From a virus: a DNA stretch of 58,246 nucleotides. The DNA lies in IMG/VR virus record IMGVR_UViG_3300048586_000912, positions 1 to 58,246 of that record, one strand, 5' to 3'. Positions 1 through 7,733 of this stretch are shown one piece after another; position 1 is the first letter of the stretch, and the number at the start of each line of letters is the position of its first letter. The translations under genes were made by a program, and so were the position numbers. Under the pieces are notes generated by a model. That model ran no database searches. It was not told where the DNA came from and saw nothing but the letters and a program-made list of their open reading frames with translations.

Positions 1-561
1 TCATGATGGCGTCCAGATTTGACCAGCGCCTCCTGGAGCACCAAACCGCCGCCACCGGTCCACATCGCCGAAAAATCGTTCGTCCATGGTGTTGACGAGG
101 TCGGCCTCGCAGGCGATCTCGCCGCGCTCGGAGATGTGGCCAGCGGCGCCGGACGAGACCTCGTCGCCAGCCGCCACGATCCGGATCACCCGCCCGCCCA
201 GCCGCCGGATGGCCGCCACCTCGTTGGGAAACCGCACGTCGTCGGCCACCACGCGCGGCTTGCCGGCGACGGCGTGTTCCCAGGCGCGGGTCCACAGATC
301 GGGGGCGATCATGTCGCGGCCCCATTCGGTGCCAAGCCACTGCATCGCCTGGCGCGGGGTGCGGCCGCCGAGCAGGGCGCAGGGCATCTCCTTCAGGGCG
401 CCGTCCACCTCCTCTTCAGTGCAGCCGAGCGCGCGCATCATCGCCTTCAGCGGCCCGGCGAAGCGCACGCGCTCGAAGCCGTGATGGCGCACCAAATGCA
501 GCGCCGCCGTGGTCTTGCCCGCGCCGGCGCGGCCGGCAAACCCGATGACGATCTGGCTCAC
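1..561 (-). CDS. Deoxynucleoside monophosphate kinase-like P-loop protein
   Basis: A 186-residue protein that probably phosphorylates deoxynucleoside monophosphates to supply DNA precursors during lytic growth. A P-loop (GRAGAGKTT) lies within the first 20 residues after a hydrophobic strand, and VVADDVRFPNE near the middle matches the Asp-Arg-Phe signature of phage dNMP kinases. The GTG start at 561 overlaps the TGA of the upstream phosphatase gene as GTGA, so it is preferred to longer in-frame starts. The gene is complete and ends at the window edge. It is the last visible gene of the late operon. The family call is fairly secure; substrate preference is unknown. Confidence 0.8.
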   Translation of the reverse strand: MSQIVIGFAGRAGAGKTTAALHLVRHHGFERVRFAGPLKAMMRALGCTEEEVDGALKEMPCALLGGRTPRQAMQWLGTEWGRDMIAPDLWTRAWEHAVAGKPRVVADDVRFPNEVAAIRRLGGRVIRIVAAGDEVSSGAAGHISERGEIACEADLVNTMDERFFGDVDRWRRFGAPGGAGQIWTPS

Positions 562-1826
562 GCCGCCTGTCCCTCCATGTCGTGCAGGATGGCCCGGATG
601 GAGCGGCCTTCCTCGCCGCCCTCCCGGTGATAGGTGATGGTCTGCATGGCCGCGCCGGAGAGGAAGCCGGCGCCGAAGTGCCAGGCGTCCTGCGGCGCGG
701 GCGCGCGGTGCACCTCGACGATGGCGCCACCCGCCTCGGAGGCCAGCAGCTCCTTGTGGTGGCGATGGAACGTATGGATGTAGCGGTGCCGGGAGGCGCC
801 CCAATCCTGCGGGCGGCGCGCGGCCATCACCGCCGGCATGTCGCGCGGGCGGATGGTGTGGCCGTGGGTGGCGCCGAGGAAGGTCGAGCCGAAGCGCAGC
901 CACCAGAACAGCGAGGGGTCGGTGTCCACCTCCACCCGCGGCTCGTGGCGATACCAGGCGAGCAGGAAGTGCGCGATGGCCACCGAGGTGTGCTCATCGT
1001 GATTGCCCGCCAGCACGCGCACCAGCACCTGCCCGCTGATGGCGAGAGCCTTGTCGATGGTGCGCACGATCATGCGCGCCGCCGCCTCCACCACCTTGGG
1101 ATAGCGCCCATCCACGTCCAGCGCGTGGCCCGAGCGATTGGTGCGGTTGAGGTTGTTGTCGGCGTGCACCAGGTCGCCGCCGATCAGCACCACCATCTGA
1201 CCGGCCGGCGGCGTGCCGGCGAGCACCTTGTCCACCGTGGCGTCATAGGTGGCCTCGGCGAGGCGCAGATCCCAGTTGCGCTGGGCATCCAGCCGCCACG
1301 AATAGAGCCCGAAATGCAGGTCGCCGAGCGGAAGCAGGTTGAGCAGGTCCGCCGCCACATCGGCCGGTGCCGGCGGCCAGGCGCCGGCCGGCGGGCCCTC
1401 ATAGCCCTCCAGCCCCGCCTTGAGCGCCGCCACTACGTCGAGCGGCTCCATCCCCTCTCGGGTCTTGATCCATTGCCCGACGATGCGCCCGTCCGGGTCC
1501 ACATAGGCCGAGACGCCCTTGACCACGTGGCCGCCGGGCACCTCGAACACCTCGCCCGGGGCGCGCTCCTGCTGCACCCATTCGCGCCGCACGGCGCCGT
1601 CCTCGTCCAGCTCGGCCGAGGTGCGGGTGAGCACGAAGCCCGGCAGCACCGGGCGCGTGCCGAGCAGGCCGAGGGAGGCGGCCGCCTCCAGTCGGCGGCG
1701 GAAGGTGGTGCGCGCCATGCCGAGCGCGCGCGCCGCCGGCCGCAGCTTGCGCCCCGCGGCCTCGTAGGCGGCAACCACGGGGGCGAGATCGTCAGGGGAA
1801 AAGGCCATGAACGCTCCGGCAATCAC
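558..1826 (-). CDS. Calcineurin-like metallophosphoesterase with N-terminal HTH-like segment
   Basis: 422 residues. The C-terminal two-thirds carry the metallophosphatase signature in order: GDLHFG (D-x-H), GGDLVH (GD), AGNHDEH (GNHD) and THGH, giving a dinuclear metal site. The first 50 residues read like a helix-turn-helix (AARALGMARTTFRRRLEAA). Proteins of this build are common in prophages of Alphaproteobacteria, often annotated only as metallophosphoesterase. The GTG start at 1826 overlaps the upstream stop by four bases; an in-frame ATG at 1808 is the alternative. It lies between the lysis cassette and the dNMP kinase. The target (nucleotide, phosphoprotein or nucleic acid) cannot be read from the sequence. 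Confidence 0.75.
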   Translation of the reverse strand: MIAGAFMAFSPDDLAPVVAAYEAAGRKLRPAARALGMARTTFRRRLEAAASLGLLGTRPVLPGFVLTRTSAELDEDGAVRREWVQQERAPGEVFEVPGGHVVKGVSAYVDPDGRIVGQWIKTREGMEPLDVVAALKAGLEGYEGPPAGAWPPAPADVAADLLNLLPLGDLHFGLYSWRLDAQRNWDLRLAEATYDATVDKVLAGTPPAGQMVVLIGGDLVHADNNLNRTNRSGHALDVDGRYPKVVEAAARMIVRTIDKALAISGQVLVRVLAGNHDEHTSVAIAHFLLAWYRHEPRVEVDTDPSLFWWLRFGSTFLGATHGHTIRPRDMPAVMAARRPQDWGASRHRYIHTFHRHHKELLASEAGGAIVEVHRAPAPQDAWHFGAGFLSGAAMQTITYHREGGEEGRSIRAILHDMEGQAA

Positions 1827-2239
1827 GGAAACAGGCGCTTGAGCGCGAGGCCGATGGCGGCAGCGATGTCGGACCAGAACGTCGTGAGCAGATAGCCCGC
1901 GCCGGCCACCAGCATGCCGGCGGCGGTGCCGGCGAGACCCACCGCGGCGCCGATGCGGGCGCGGAACAGCTTGAGGCCGGCAATGGCGGCCGCATGATCT
2001 TCCGCCGTCTTTTCGGCAGCCGTGTGCCGCTCCGCATGCGCCTTGACTGTCTCGGCCAGCGGCGCGACGCCCACCGCCAGCGCGGTGACACGGCCGTGCA
2101 GATCGTCCATGCGCTCCAGCATCAGGCGGCGGTCCTCGGCCAGCATGTGCTCGATGCGGCCGAGGCGATCATCCTGCGAGTGCTGCAGGGCCTCGATGGC
2201 GGCGAGCGCCGCCGGCGTCTGGGAGGGGCGCGGCGCCAT
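1823..2239 (-). CDS. Small coiled-coil protein with C-terminal membrane segment
   Basis: 138 residues. The first 75 are charged and helix-rich (ALQHSQDDRLGRIEHMLAED), consistent with a coiled coil. They are followed by a glycine/alanine-rich hydrophobic stretch (IGAAVGLAGTAAGMLVAGAG) that should cross the membrane, and a short basic tail. The ATG at 2239 shares its A with the upstream stop (TGATG). It belongs to the lysis cassette and may be a holin-like or lysis accessory protein by position; no family is recognised with certainty. Confidence 0.6.
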   Translation of the reverse strand: MAPRPSQTPAALAAIEALQHSQDDRLGRIEHMLAEDRRLMLERMDDLHGRVTALAVGVAPLAETVKAHAERHTAAEKTAEDHAAAIAGLKLFRARIGAAVGLAGTAAGMLVAGAGYLLTTFWSDIAAAIGLALKRLFP

Positions 2240-2376
2240 CAGAAGATGAACCGCAGGAATGTGGAGGTCAGCGCGCAGACGGGCACAGCGGCGATCAGCA
2301 CCAGCCAGCCAATCAAACCGAAGGCGAGGAGCGCGAGCACTGCGGCGCCGCAGGCGATCGTGGCGAAGCGGATCAT
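2239..2376 (-). CDS. 45-residue single-pass membrane peptide
   Basis: A short protein that is almost entirely hydrophobic after MIRF (ACGAAVLALLAFGLIGWLV), ending TSTFLRFIF. The ATG at 2376 overlaps the stop of the lipoprotein gene (ATGA), and its own stop overlaps the next start, so coupling to its neighbours supports expression despite its size. It is encoded between the spanin pair and another membrane protein. A role as a small holin, antiholin or lysis modulator is possible by position only. Confidence 0.5.
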   Translation of the reverse strand: MIRFATIACGAAVLALLAFGLIGWLVLIAAVPVCALTSTFLRFIF

Positions 2377-2669
2377 CGCAGCGCCTCCAGATAGGCCGCG
2401 AGGCGCTCCGCGTCCGCATCGTGCAGGGTAATGACGCGGTCGAGGCAGCCCGATTTGTCCGCTTCGCTGCCCTTGAGCGCGTCGATCAGGCGATAGGCCT
2501 CGCGCTCCGAGAGGCGCCCCTGCCCCTTCGGCGCGGGCACGCGCTTGCGGGCGCAGGCGCGGATGTCGTCCGGGATCTCGGTGAGGGAGATGGAGGGCTT
2601 GGGCTTGGGCGCCGTGGCGCTGCAGCCGGCGAGCGCGAGGGCGACGGCGATGAGGATGAGCGTGCGCAT
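2373..2669 (-). CDS. Small lipoprotein, probable o-spanin (Rz1-like)
   Basis: 98 residues with a lipoprotein signal: MRTLILIAVALALAGC, where LAGC is a lipobox and the Cys would be acylated. A proline/lysine-rich stretch (APKPKPS) follows, as in outer-membrane spanins. Two further Cys residues occur. The ATG at 2669 shares bases with the stop of the gene encoding the probable inner-membrane partner. Spanins link the inner and outer membranes and fuse them after endolysin has degraded the peptidoglycan. The protein is longer than lambda Rz1, so the assignment rests on the lipobox and gene order. Confidence 0.6.
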   Translation of the reverse strand: MRTLILIAVALALAGCSATAPKPKPSISLTEIPDDIRACARKRVPAPKGQGRLSEREAYRLIDALKGSEADKSGCLDRVITLHDADAERLAAYLEALR

Positions 2670-3115
2670 CACCGGCTCCACAGATCACGGATGGCGGCGC
2701 TCGTGGCGGCGCTGATGGAGGGATCGTCGGGCAGCGAGGCGGCCACTTCCTCGGCCCTGCGGGCGCGCGCCTCGGCCGCAATGGCCTGCTCGGTCGCCTT
2801 GGCCGCGTCGGCGGCGAGGCTCGCCACCTTCTGGCGCTCGCTCTCCACCGTGGCCTCGAGGCCGCGCACCTTGGCGGCCAGCGCCTGGCGCTCGGCGAGC
2901 GCCGCCATGTTGCCGGCGCCGGCGGACCATGCGGAGGCATAGAGCGCAAGGCCGGCACCGATCATCACCGCAGTGCGGTAGGGCATCAGTGGCAGTCGCT
3001 GATAGATCAGCCCGCCGATGCCGGCGACGAGCAGCAGGCCGGAGGCCGCCAGCGTGAAGCCGGACGGCAGCCATGAGATGAGGCCCGCGAACAGGGCGGA
3101 GAATGCGGCGAGCAT
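2669..3115 (-). CDS. Membrane protein with coiled coil, probable i-spanin
   Basis: 148 residues. Two or three hydrophobic segments fill roughly residues 1-60, followed by a long alanine/glutamate-rich helix (ESERQKVASLAADAAKATEQ) of about 65 residues that would project into the periplasm. This matches inner-membrane spanins except for the extra membrane segments. Its stop overlaps the start of the lipoprotein gene, the usual Rz-Rz1 adjacency. It could instead be a holin with a coiled tail. The start has an upstream GGAAAG. Confidence 0.55.
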   Translation of the reverse strand: MLAAFSALFAGLISWLPSGFTLAASGLLLVAGIGGLIYQRLPLMPYRTAVMIGAGLALYASAWSAGAGNMAALAERQALAAKVRGLEATVESERQKVASLAADAAKATEQAIAAEARARRAEEVAASLPDDPSISAATSAAIRDLWSR

Positions 3116-3127
3116 GGCGGCTTTCCT

Positions 3128-3445
3128 TCAGCCGGCGAAATCGCGCGGCGGCTGGGAGGACGGGGGCGGCTCAAGGGGCGGCGCCGGCGCATAGGGCGTG
3201 CCGGAGCGCGTGGCGAAGATGGCGGCGATGTCCTGCGCCGTGGCGAACCCGAGATAGCCGAGCGCCACGGACGCCACGAGCAGGATCCAGCCCCAGGCGA
3301 TGGTCTCGTTGACCCGCGTGTCGGAGGCCGATTCCAAAGCCACGAGGCGCCAGCAGGCGAATCCGAGCAAAGCCACGGCGACGAGACGCCGCCACAGCCA
3401 GGAAGGTTCCCCAGGCGGGCGGCGCCTGCCGCGCTCAGGCCTCAT
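3128..3445 (-). CDS. Small two-segment membrane protein, holin candidate
   Basis: 105 residues with a basic N-terminus (MRPERGRRRPP), a first hydrophobic segment around 20-37 (LVAVALLGFACWRLVAL), a second around 48-68 (IAWGWILLVASVALGYLGFA) and a proline-rich tail. Size, topology and position directly after the endolysin gene (11-base overlap) fit a holin. No specific holin family is recognised, so the function is inferred from context. Confidence 0.5.
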   Translation of the reverse strand: MRPERGRRRPPGEPSWLWRRLVAVALLGFACWRLVALESASDTRVNETIAWGWILLVASVALGYLGFATAQDIAAIFATRSGTPYAPAPPLEPPPSSQPPRDFAG

Positions 3446-3929
3446 TGGCGGAGAGGCGCCCGTCGCTGCGCATCAGCGGCAGGGCGAAGCCGGCAGCGGG
3501 TAGCGGCACGCCAGCCGGCCAGCGATAGCCGAGCACGCGGTCTCGCCCGAAGGGCTTGATGTTGACCGCATCGCCCTGGTTTCCACCGAGCACCATGAGA
3601 TTGCCGCCGCCGTCCACGCCCACGACGAAGCCCACATGGCCCGACCAGCCCGAGGGCGAGCCGCGCCAGAACACGACGACGCAGCCCTCGACCGGACGAT
3701 CAAGCTTGGCACCCCATTTGAGGTAGGAGCGCGCCGCGGCGGAGCGGGTGGACTTGATGCCCACCTCCTCCAGCACGCCGCCCACGAAAGCGGCGCACCA
3801 GGGCGTTTCGTCGTCGCGGAAGTCGGCGAAGATGCGCTGCCACCAGCCCAGGATGGTGGGGTTGTGGCGCGCACCGGGGACTTCGCGCAGCCCGATATAG
3901 GAGCGTGCGCGGTCGATCCATGGTGTCAT
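3435..3929 (-). CDS. CHAP-like peptidoglycan hydrolase (TIGR02594-type endolysin)
   Basis: 164 residues. WIDRARSYIGLREVPG near the N-terminus, PWCAAFVGGVLEE carrying the probable catalytic Cys, and GHVGFVVGVD carrying the His are the hallmarks of the TIGR02594 cysteine-peptidase family related to CHAP and NlpC. It is expected to cut peptide cross-links at the end of the lytic cycle. No signal peptide is visible, so it would need a holin for release, and candidate holins follow directly. Other in-frame starts lie further upstream, but the ATG at 3929 begins exactly where the conserved domain begins. Confidence 0.8.
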   Translation of the reverse strand: MTPWIDRARSYIGLREVPGARHNPTILGWWQRIFADFRDDETPWCAAFVGGVLEEVGIKSTRSAAARSYLKWGAKLDRPVEGCVVVFWRGSPSGWSGHVGFVVGVDGGGNLMVLGGNQGDAVNIKPFGRDRVLGYRWPAGVPLPAAGFALPLMRSDGRLSANEA

Positions 3930-3964
3930 GGCGAACCTCTCAGACTGTCGGGGATGAAAGCCGC

Positions 3965-4330
3965 TCAGGCGGCGGCGAACACGCATTCCGGCGTGACCGG
4001 AAATACCCGAGCCTCCCCGAAGTCGGGGATCGCCGCGGCCGGCCCGTGCCACAGGACGTTGACGTGGAAGCCGGCGACCGGCGCCAGCACCGGCAGGGGG
4101 CCAAGCTCCGGATCGGTCTCGACCGTCTCGCCGGTCGGGCGGAAGATCGTCCCGTCCGCGCCCACCACGGCGATGTCGTAGCGGTGGCCCTGATAGGTGC
4201 CGCAGGACGGCCACGTGGGCACGCCGTCCGGCCCTTCGACGGTGCCGGAGCCGTAGAGCGCGAAGGCCGCCTGTGCGCCCTCGCGGTCGGGAAAGCGCAG
4301 GAAGATCGTGATTGGGACCGCCGTGCTCAT
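3965..4330 (-). CDS. Conserved phage protein of unknown function
   Basis: 121 residues beginning MSTAVPITIFLRFPDREGAQ. It is a mixed alpha/beta-looking protein with no membrane segment or signal peptide. The ATG at 4330 overlaps the spike gene stop as ATGA, which fixes the start over a GTG six bases upstream. Located between the spike protein and the endolysin, it may assist spike assembly or be a minor structural protein. I do not recognise the family. Confidence 0.65.
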   Translation of the reverse strand: MSTAVPITIFLRFPDREGAQAAFALYGSGTVEGPDGVPTWPSCGTYQGHRYDIAVVGADGTIFRPTGETVETDPELGPLPVLAPVAGFHVNVLWHGPAAAIPDFGEARVFPVTPECVFAAA

Positions 4331-5640
4331 GCCCACCCCCTCGCCTGTGCGGTGAGCGCGGCGTTGGAGCCGCGCACCGGCCAGACCACCAGTTCGTCAA
4401 GTTCCAGTGCGCGGCCGGTGGCAAGGCCCTGATAGCCGCCAAGCCAGATGCCCGCTCGCGAGCGGTCGAGGGAGGCGCTGTCAAACTTCGCTGCCTCGCC
4501 GCTGACGGCACCCGCTCGCCCCGTACCATCCCATCCGATGGCTGCATAAACCTCACCGGGCAGGGTGACACCGGTAGACAAGATCAAACCCGAAGAACTG
4601 CTTCCGTCGAGCACGATATTGTTGCTGTTCGCCGATGCGCGCAGCAGCGCATATCCGGAGGGCAGACCGACCAGGGGCATGTTGACGGACGACACCAGCA
4701 CCCGCCCTCGCCACGCCAGCGAAGCCGCCGCGCCCTGCAATGTCGCCGCCGCGCCTGCGGAGAGCTGCACCACGTCGGCGATGCGAGAGCCCTGCGAACC
4801 GGCGGACAGGATGCGCGAGGTGGCCCGTGTGCCCACCTCGAACTGCCCCCACCCGACGTAGCCCCACCCCATGGGCGGGCTAGGCGCAGGCGTTCCGGTG
4901 AATGCGGGATCGGGCGATGTGGCAGGAAAATACAGAATGAGAGCGGAGGTGTTGGTGCCGTTGTTGGCGCACACCAGTTCGATCAGGGAAAAATCGCCGT
5001 AGTCCGTCCGGTAGATCGCGACGGGACTGCCGGACGTATCCCCAAGCGCCCCCGTGATGGGGTTGATCGTCAGGCGGAACTCCTGGGTCGTGCCGCCGGT
5101 GAACTGCACACGGAGTTGCGCACTGGAAACCGCCGTGGGGTCGTGCAGCACCAGGATCGACGCCACGTAGGTGGTCGTATCCGCCAACACAGACACCGTC
5201 TGCCGCACCAGAGCGACGCCGGACGTGGTGTTGTCGTTCACGCGGCACCACGGGGTGACGCCGTCAGGCCCGATAGGCCCGTCGGAAATTTCGCCTTGGG
5301 CGAGCACCCACTGGCGCGGATCGCTGTAGGTGAGGAGATTGGTCGCCGGCCCCTCGATCAAGAGGCGTCGTTTCCCGCCGCGCCACGTGAAGGCCGGCGT
5401 GTCGGCCGGGACGGTCGCCAGCGCACCGGAGGCGTCGAACACCCGTTTGGCGCCGGACGAGACGGCGAGGACCGAGGAGAGCGGCACTGGCGCGCCGGCA
5501 AGAGCGAAGCGCCAGCGGGCGAAGTCGGCCGCGAGGGCGGGCGTGACGCCGTCGAGGCGGTAAGCGTCCGCAAGCCACCAGGGCGACGCGCCCCGGCGCC
5601 GCGCGGAGAAGGGGCGCGCGAGCGCGAGCGCGCCGCGCAT
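4327..5640 (-). CDS. Receptor-binding spike or fibre protein (head-spike-fibre-type fold)
   Basis: 437 residues, rich in Gly, Ser, Thr and Ala. RLLIEGPATNLLTYSDPRQW around residues 92-111 is typical of phage spike proteins with a carbohydrate-binding, jelly-roll type module, and the C-terminal 130 residues resemble a concanavalin A-like lectin domain ending in LELDELVVWPV. Its place after the tail genes and before lysis suggests a host-recognition component. Codon use is less GC-biased than in its neighbours in the middle part (roughly 4600-5250), as often seen in exchangeable fibre modules. Confidence 0.65.
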   Translation of the reverse strand: MRGALALARPFSARRRGASPWWLADAYRLDGVTPALAADFARWRFALAGAPVPLSSVLAVSSGAKRVFDASGALATVPADTPAFTWRGGKRRLLIEGPATNLLTYSDPRQWVLAQGEISDGPIGPDGVTPWCRVNDNTTSGVALVRQTVSVLADTTTYVASILVLHDPTAVSSAQLRVQFTGGTTQEFRLTINPITGALGDTSGSPVAIYRTDYGDFSLIELVCANNGTNTSALILYFPATSPDPAFTGTPAPSPPMGWGYVGWGQFEVGTRATSRILSAGSQGSRIADVVQLSAGAAATLQGAAASLAWRGRVLVSSVNMPLVGLPSGYALLRASANSNNIVLDGSSSSGLILSTGVTLPGEVYAAIGWDGTGRAGAVSGEAAKFDSASLDRSRAGIWLGGYQGLATGRALELDELVVWPVRGSNAALTAQARGWA

Positions 5641-5972
5641 CAGCTCCAGAACTCCAGCGTCACGCGCGCCGCCACCTCGCTGATGGCGGCGATGTGGGTG
5701 ACGTCCTCCGGGATCTGCCGCGTCGCCGGGTTGAGCGCGCTGGCCGAGCCGTCCGCCACGTCGCCGGGCACGGCGGCGGCCACGGCCTCGCCGCCGAAGC
5801 GCACATAGACATCGGCGGAGCCGACGATGTTCACGAACCGCGCGCCCGCGGGCACAGCGACGCGCTCGGACACGCCTGGCGTCAGATTGAGCGCGCAGAC
5901 GTGATCCGACGGCAGCGGCGCGAGGCCGGCGCGGGTGGGCATGGCGGCGGTGCGCGAGAGGAAGTCACGCAT
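5640..5972 (-). CDS. Small beta-rich structural protein
   Basis: 110 residues starting MRDFLSRTAAMPTRAG and ending AARVTLEFWS; the body reads as a beta sandwich (ERVAVPAGARFVNIVGSADVYVRFG). The ATG at 5972 is chosen over one nine bases upstream because a GGAG sits at proper spacing for 5972 but abuts the earlier ATG. It shares its stop region with the spike start. It may be the base or adaptor of the spike; this is inferred from adjacency and fold impression only. Confidence 0.6.
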   Translation of the reverse strand: MRDFLSRTAAMPTRAGLAPLPSDHVCALNLTPGVSERVAVPAGARFVNIVGSADVYVRFGGEAVAAAVPGDVADGSASALNPATRQIPEDVTHIAAISEVAARVTLEFWS

Positions 5973-5999
5973 GAGTAGCATCTCCGGAAAGAGGTTGGC

Positions 6000-7022
6000 T
6001 CAAGAGGCCTTGCGGGTGTCCGCCCCGGGCGCGGGGCGCTTGAGATCGATGGTGGTGGTGAAGCCCTCGCCGCGCGACAGGCTGTGCCGGATCGAGGCGG
6101 CCTGATAGGTGCCGTCGAGGCCGGGCCGCGTGCCGGAGACGGTCACCGGCGCGCCGGGCTGGGCGGCCACATTGCCGAGGATGGTGACGGAGCCCTCGCC
6201 CTTGTCGCGCGCGCTCTCGGCGGCGCCGCCCTCGGCCCGCTTGTCGGCCGCGTCCTCGTCGTCGGCGGGGCGCAAAGAGAGCACGTCGGAGGATTCCATC
6301 TCCTCCACGTCCTTGTCCTTGTAGGTGTACTTCGCCTTCTTCGGGTCCCACGTGCGCACCCTGACGCGCCGCCAGCGCGGCTTGCCGCGCACCGGCGTGA
6401 GCGACCAGCGTTCCAGGTTCACGCCCGCCGCCGCAAGGATGGGCACCAGCGGCCGGCCGGAGGCGGAGAGCCCACCATTGCGCGGGATCAGCAGCGCCTG
6501 GCGGCCCATGATCTTGAAGGTGGCGCCGAGATCCTCGGCGAGCATGGCGCCGAAGCCCTCGAAGGAGAGGCCATCGAGGGCGAGATAGTCGCGCCGGATG
6601 GAGGCAAGCTGCGGGTGCACGCGCACCGAGAGGCCAGCGGCCTGCGCCGCCTTGCTGAGGGCGTCCTCCACGCTCACATCGTCGAAATGGCGTTCGGCCG
6701 GCTTCTTGGCATCGCCCTGCGGATCGGCGCTTTTCGCCTCCACATGCAGTTCGCGCCCGCCGCCGCGCGAGCCTTCGCCGCGCGGCACGTCGACGAAGCC
6801 GGAGAAGACATGCGCCGCGCCGGTTTCCGTGGTGCCGAGGTCGATCTCCACCGGCGCCCGCTCGGGCGGCATCTGCAGTCGGCCCATGCTGTCTTCCAGC
6901 ACCAGGCGCGCGGTGTCCGCGGACGGGTCGTCGGAGAGGTTGACCTCCAGCGAGAGGAGGAAGGGCGCGACGCGCGAGGATACGTCGATGCCGCCCACGC
7001 GCACGCGGTAGAGCGGGGTCAT
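6000..7022 (-). CDS. Tail protein D (P2 gpD / late control D family)
   Basis: 340 residues. The order U, X, D and the sequence (MTPLYRVRVGGIDVSSRVAPFLLSLEV ... DDPSADTARLVLED; later FDDVSVEDALSKAAQAAGLSVRV) identify the P2 gpD hub protein, which forms the tail hub above the spike and with V resembles VgrG. The start at 7022 follows a hairpin repeat whose 3' arm supplies part of the ribosome binding region (GAAAGG), so initiation may depend on opening that hairpin. A charged linker (YTYKDKDVEEMESSD) interrupts the C-terminal half. Confidence 0.85.
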   Translation of the reverse strand: MTPLYRVRVGGIDVSSRVAPFLLSLEVNLSDDPSADTARLVLEDSMGRLQMPPERAPVEIDLGTTETGAAHVFSGFVDVPRGEGSRGGGRELHVEAKSADPQGDAKKPAERHFDDVSVEDALSKAAQAAGLSVRVHPQLASIRRDYLALDGLSFEGFGAMLAEDLGATFKIMGRQALLIPRNGGLSASGRPLVPILAAAGVNLERWSLTPVRGKPRWRRVRVRTWDPKKAKYTYKDKDVEEMESSDVLSLRPADDEDAADKRAEGGAAESARDKGEGSVTILGNVAAQPGAPVTVSGTRPGLDGTYQAASIRHSLSRGEGFTTTIDLKRPAPGADTRKAS

Positions 7023-7030
7023 CGTGCGTG

Positions 7031-7075
7031 GCCTTTCGCGCCGGCGCCGCCGGCCAACCCGCCGGCGCGAAAGGC
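7031..7075 (-). repeat. Family H hairpin, copy 1 (intergenic)
   Basis: A perfect 15-bp inverted repeat (7031-7045 with 7061-7075) encloses the 15-nt loop GGGTTGGCCGGCGGC read on the minus strand. It fills the gap between gpX and gpD. The arm sequence (GCCTTTCGCGCCGGC) differs from all other copies, but the loop is identical to copies at 19135 and 38160. The downstream arm ends in GAAAGGC just before the gpD start. Confidence 0.9.
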
Positions 7076-7077
7076 GC

Positions 7078-7299
7078 TCAATCCCACAGCCGCACCACGG
7101 TGGGCGCGGCGGCCGAGGGCTGCGGCCGCGGCAGGCGCACCAATGTGCCCACCGGCAGCAGCGGGCCGTGGGCGGCAAGGCCGGGATTGACGTCCAGCGT
7201 CGCCTCCATCAGCCCCGGCATGGGCCCCTTGTGGCGGCGCCAGATGAGGAGGTCGAGCGCCGTGCCCTCGGCCTTCACCTCGACGATGTCGTAATCCAT
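7078..7299 (-). CDS. Tail protein X (P2 gpX family, LysM-like)
   Basis: 73 residues, a typical gpX length. DYDIVEVKAEGTALDLLIWRR followed by LMEATLDVNPGLA and GTLVRLP matches the LysM-like gpX signature (nPGLa, l.l.aGt.i.lP). It takes part in baseplate or tail hub assembly in P2-like phages. It sits between U and D as in P2. Confidence 0.88.
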   Translation of the reverse strand: MDYDIVEVKAEGTALDLLIWRRHKGPMPGLMEATLDVNPGLAAHGPLLPVGTLVRLPRPQPSAAAPTVVRLWD

Positions 7300-7310
7300 G
7301 GCCCCACCCC

Positions 7311-7733
7311 TCACCCGAACAGGCTGACGAGGCTGCCGTACCAGGCGGACGCCGCCGGGCGCGGCGTGAGCGCGAAGGTGGCCTCGAACTCGATCAGCCG
7401 GCCGATGCCGCGCCCGTCGAGATGGGAGCCGCGCTCGCCGAGATTGGCCACCACGCGCCAGCCGAAGGGCGTGCCGTCGCCGCGCATGAGCGGCTGCGGC
7501 TGCTGTGCCTCGGCCATGCGGCGCAGGGCCTCCAGCGCCGAGAGGCCGCCGAGCTTGTGCGGGAAGAGCCGGCCCTCCAGCACGATGCGGTCCTCGCCCG
7601 GCCCCACCGCCTCCAGCGGCTGGCGCGCGCCCACAACGGGATGCGCCGCGAAGTCGTAGGAGGCGTCGCGGTCGATGCCGTGCACGTTGAACGGCCAGAC
7701 GGTGAATTGCAGGCCGCCGAACTGGTAGAGCAT
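7311..7733 (-). CDS. Tail protein U (P2 gpU family)
   Basis: 140 residues, beginning MLYQFGGLQFTVWPFNVHGID; the motif for gpU includes the start and the later GEDRIVLEGRLFPHKLGG plus GWRVVANLGERGSHLDGRGIGRLIEFEA. It is needed for tail completion in P2-like phages. Its start touches the tape measure stop. Confidence 0.88.
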   Translation of the reverse strand: MLYQFGGLQFTVWPFNVHGIDRDASYDFAAHPVVGARQPLEAVGPGEDRIVLEGRLFPHKLGGLSALEALRRMAEAQQPQPLMRGDGTPFGWRVVANLGERGSHLDGRGIGRLIEFEATFALTPRPAASAWYGSLVSLFG

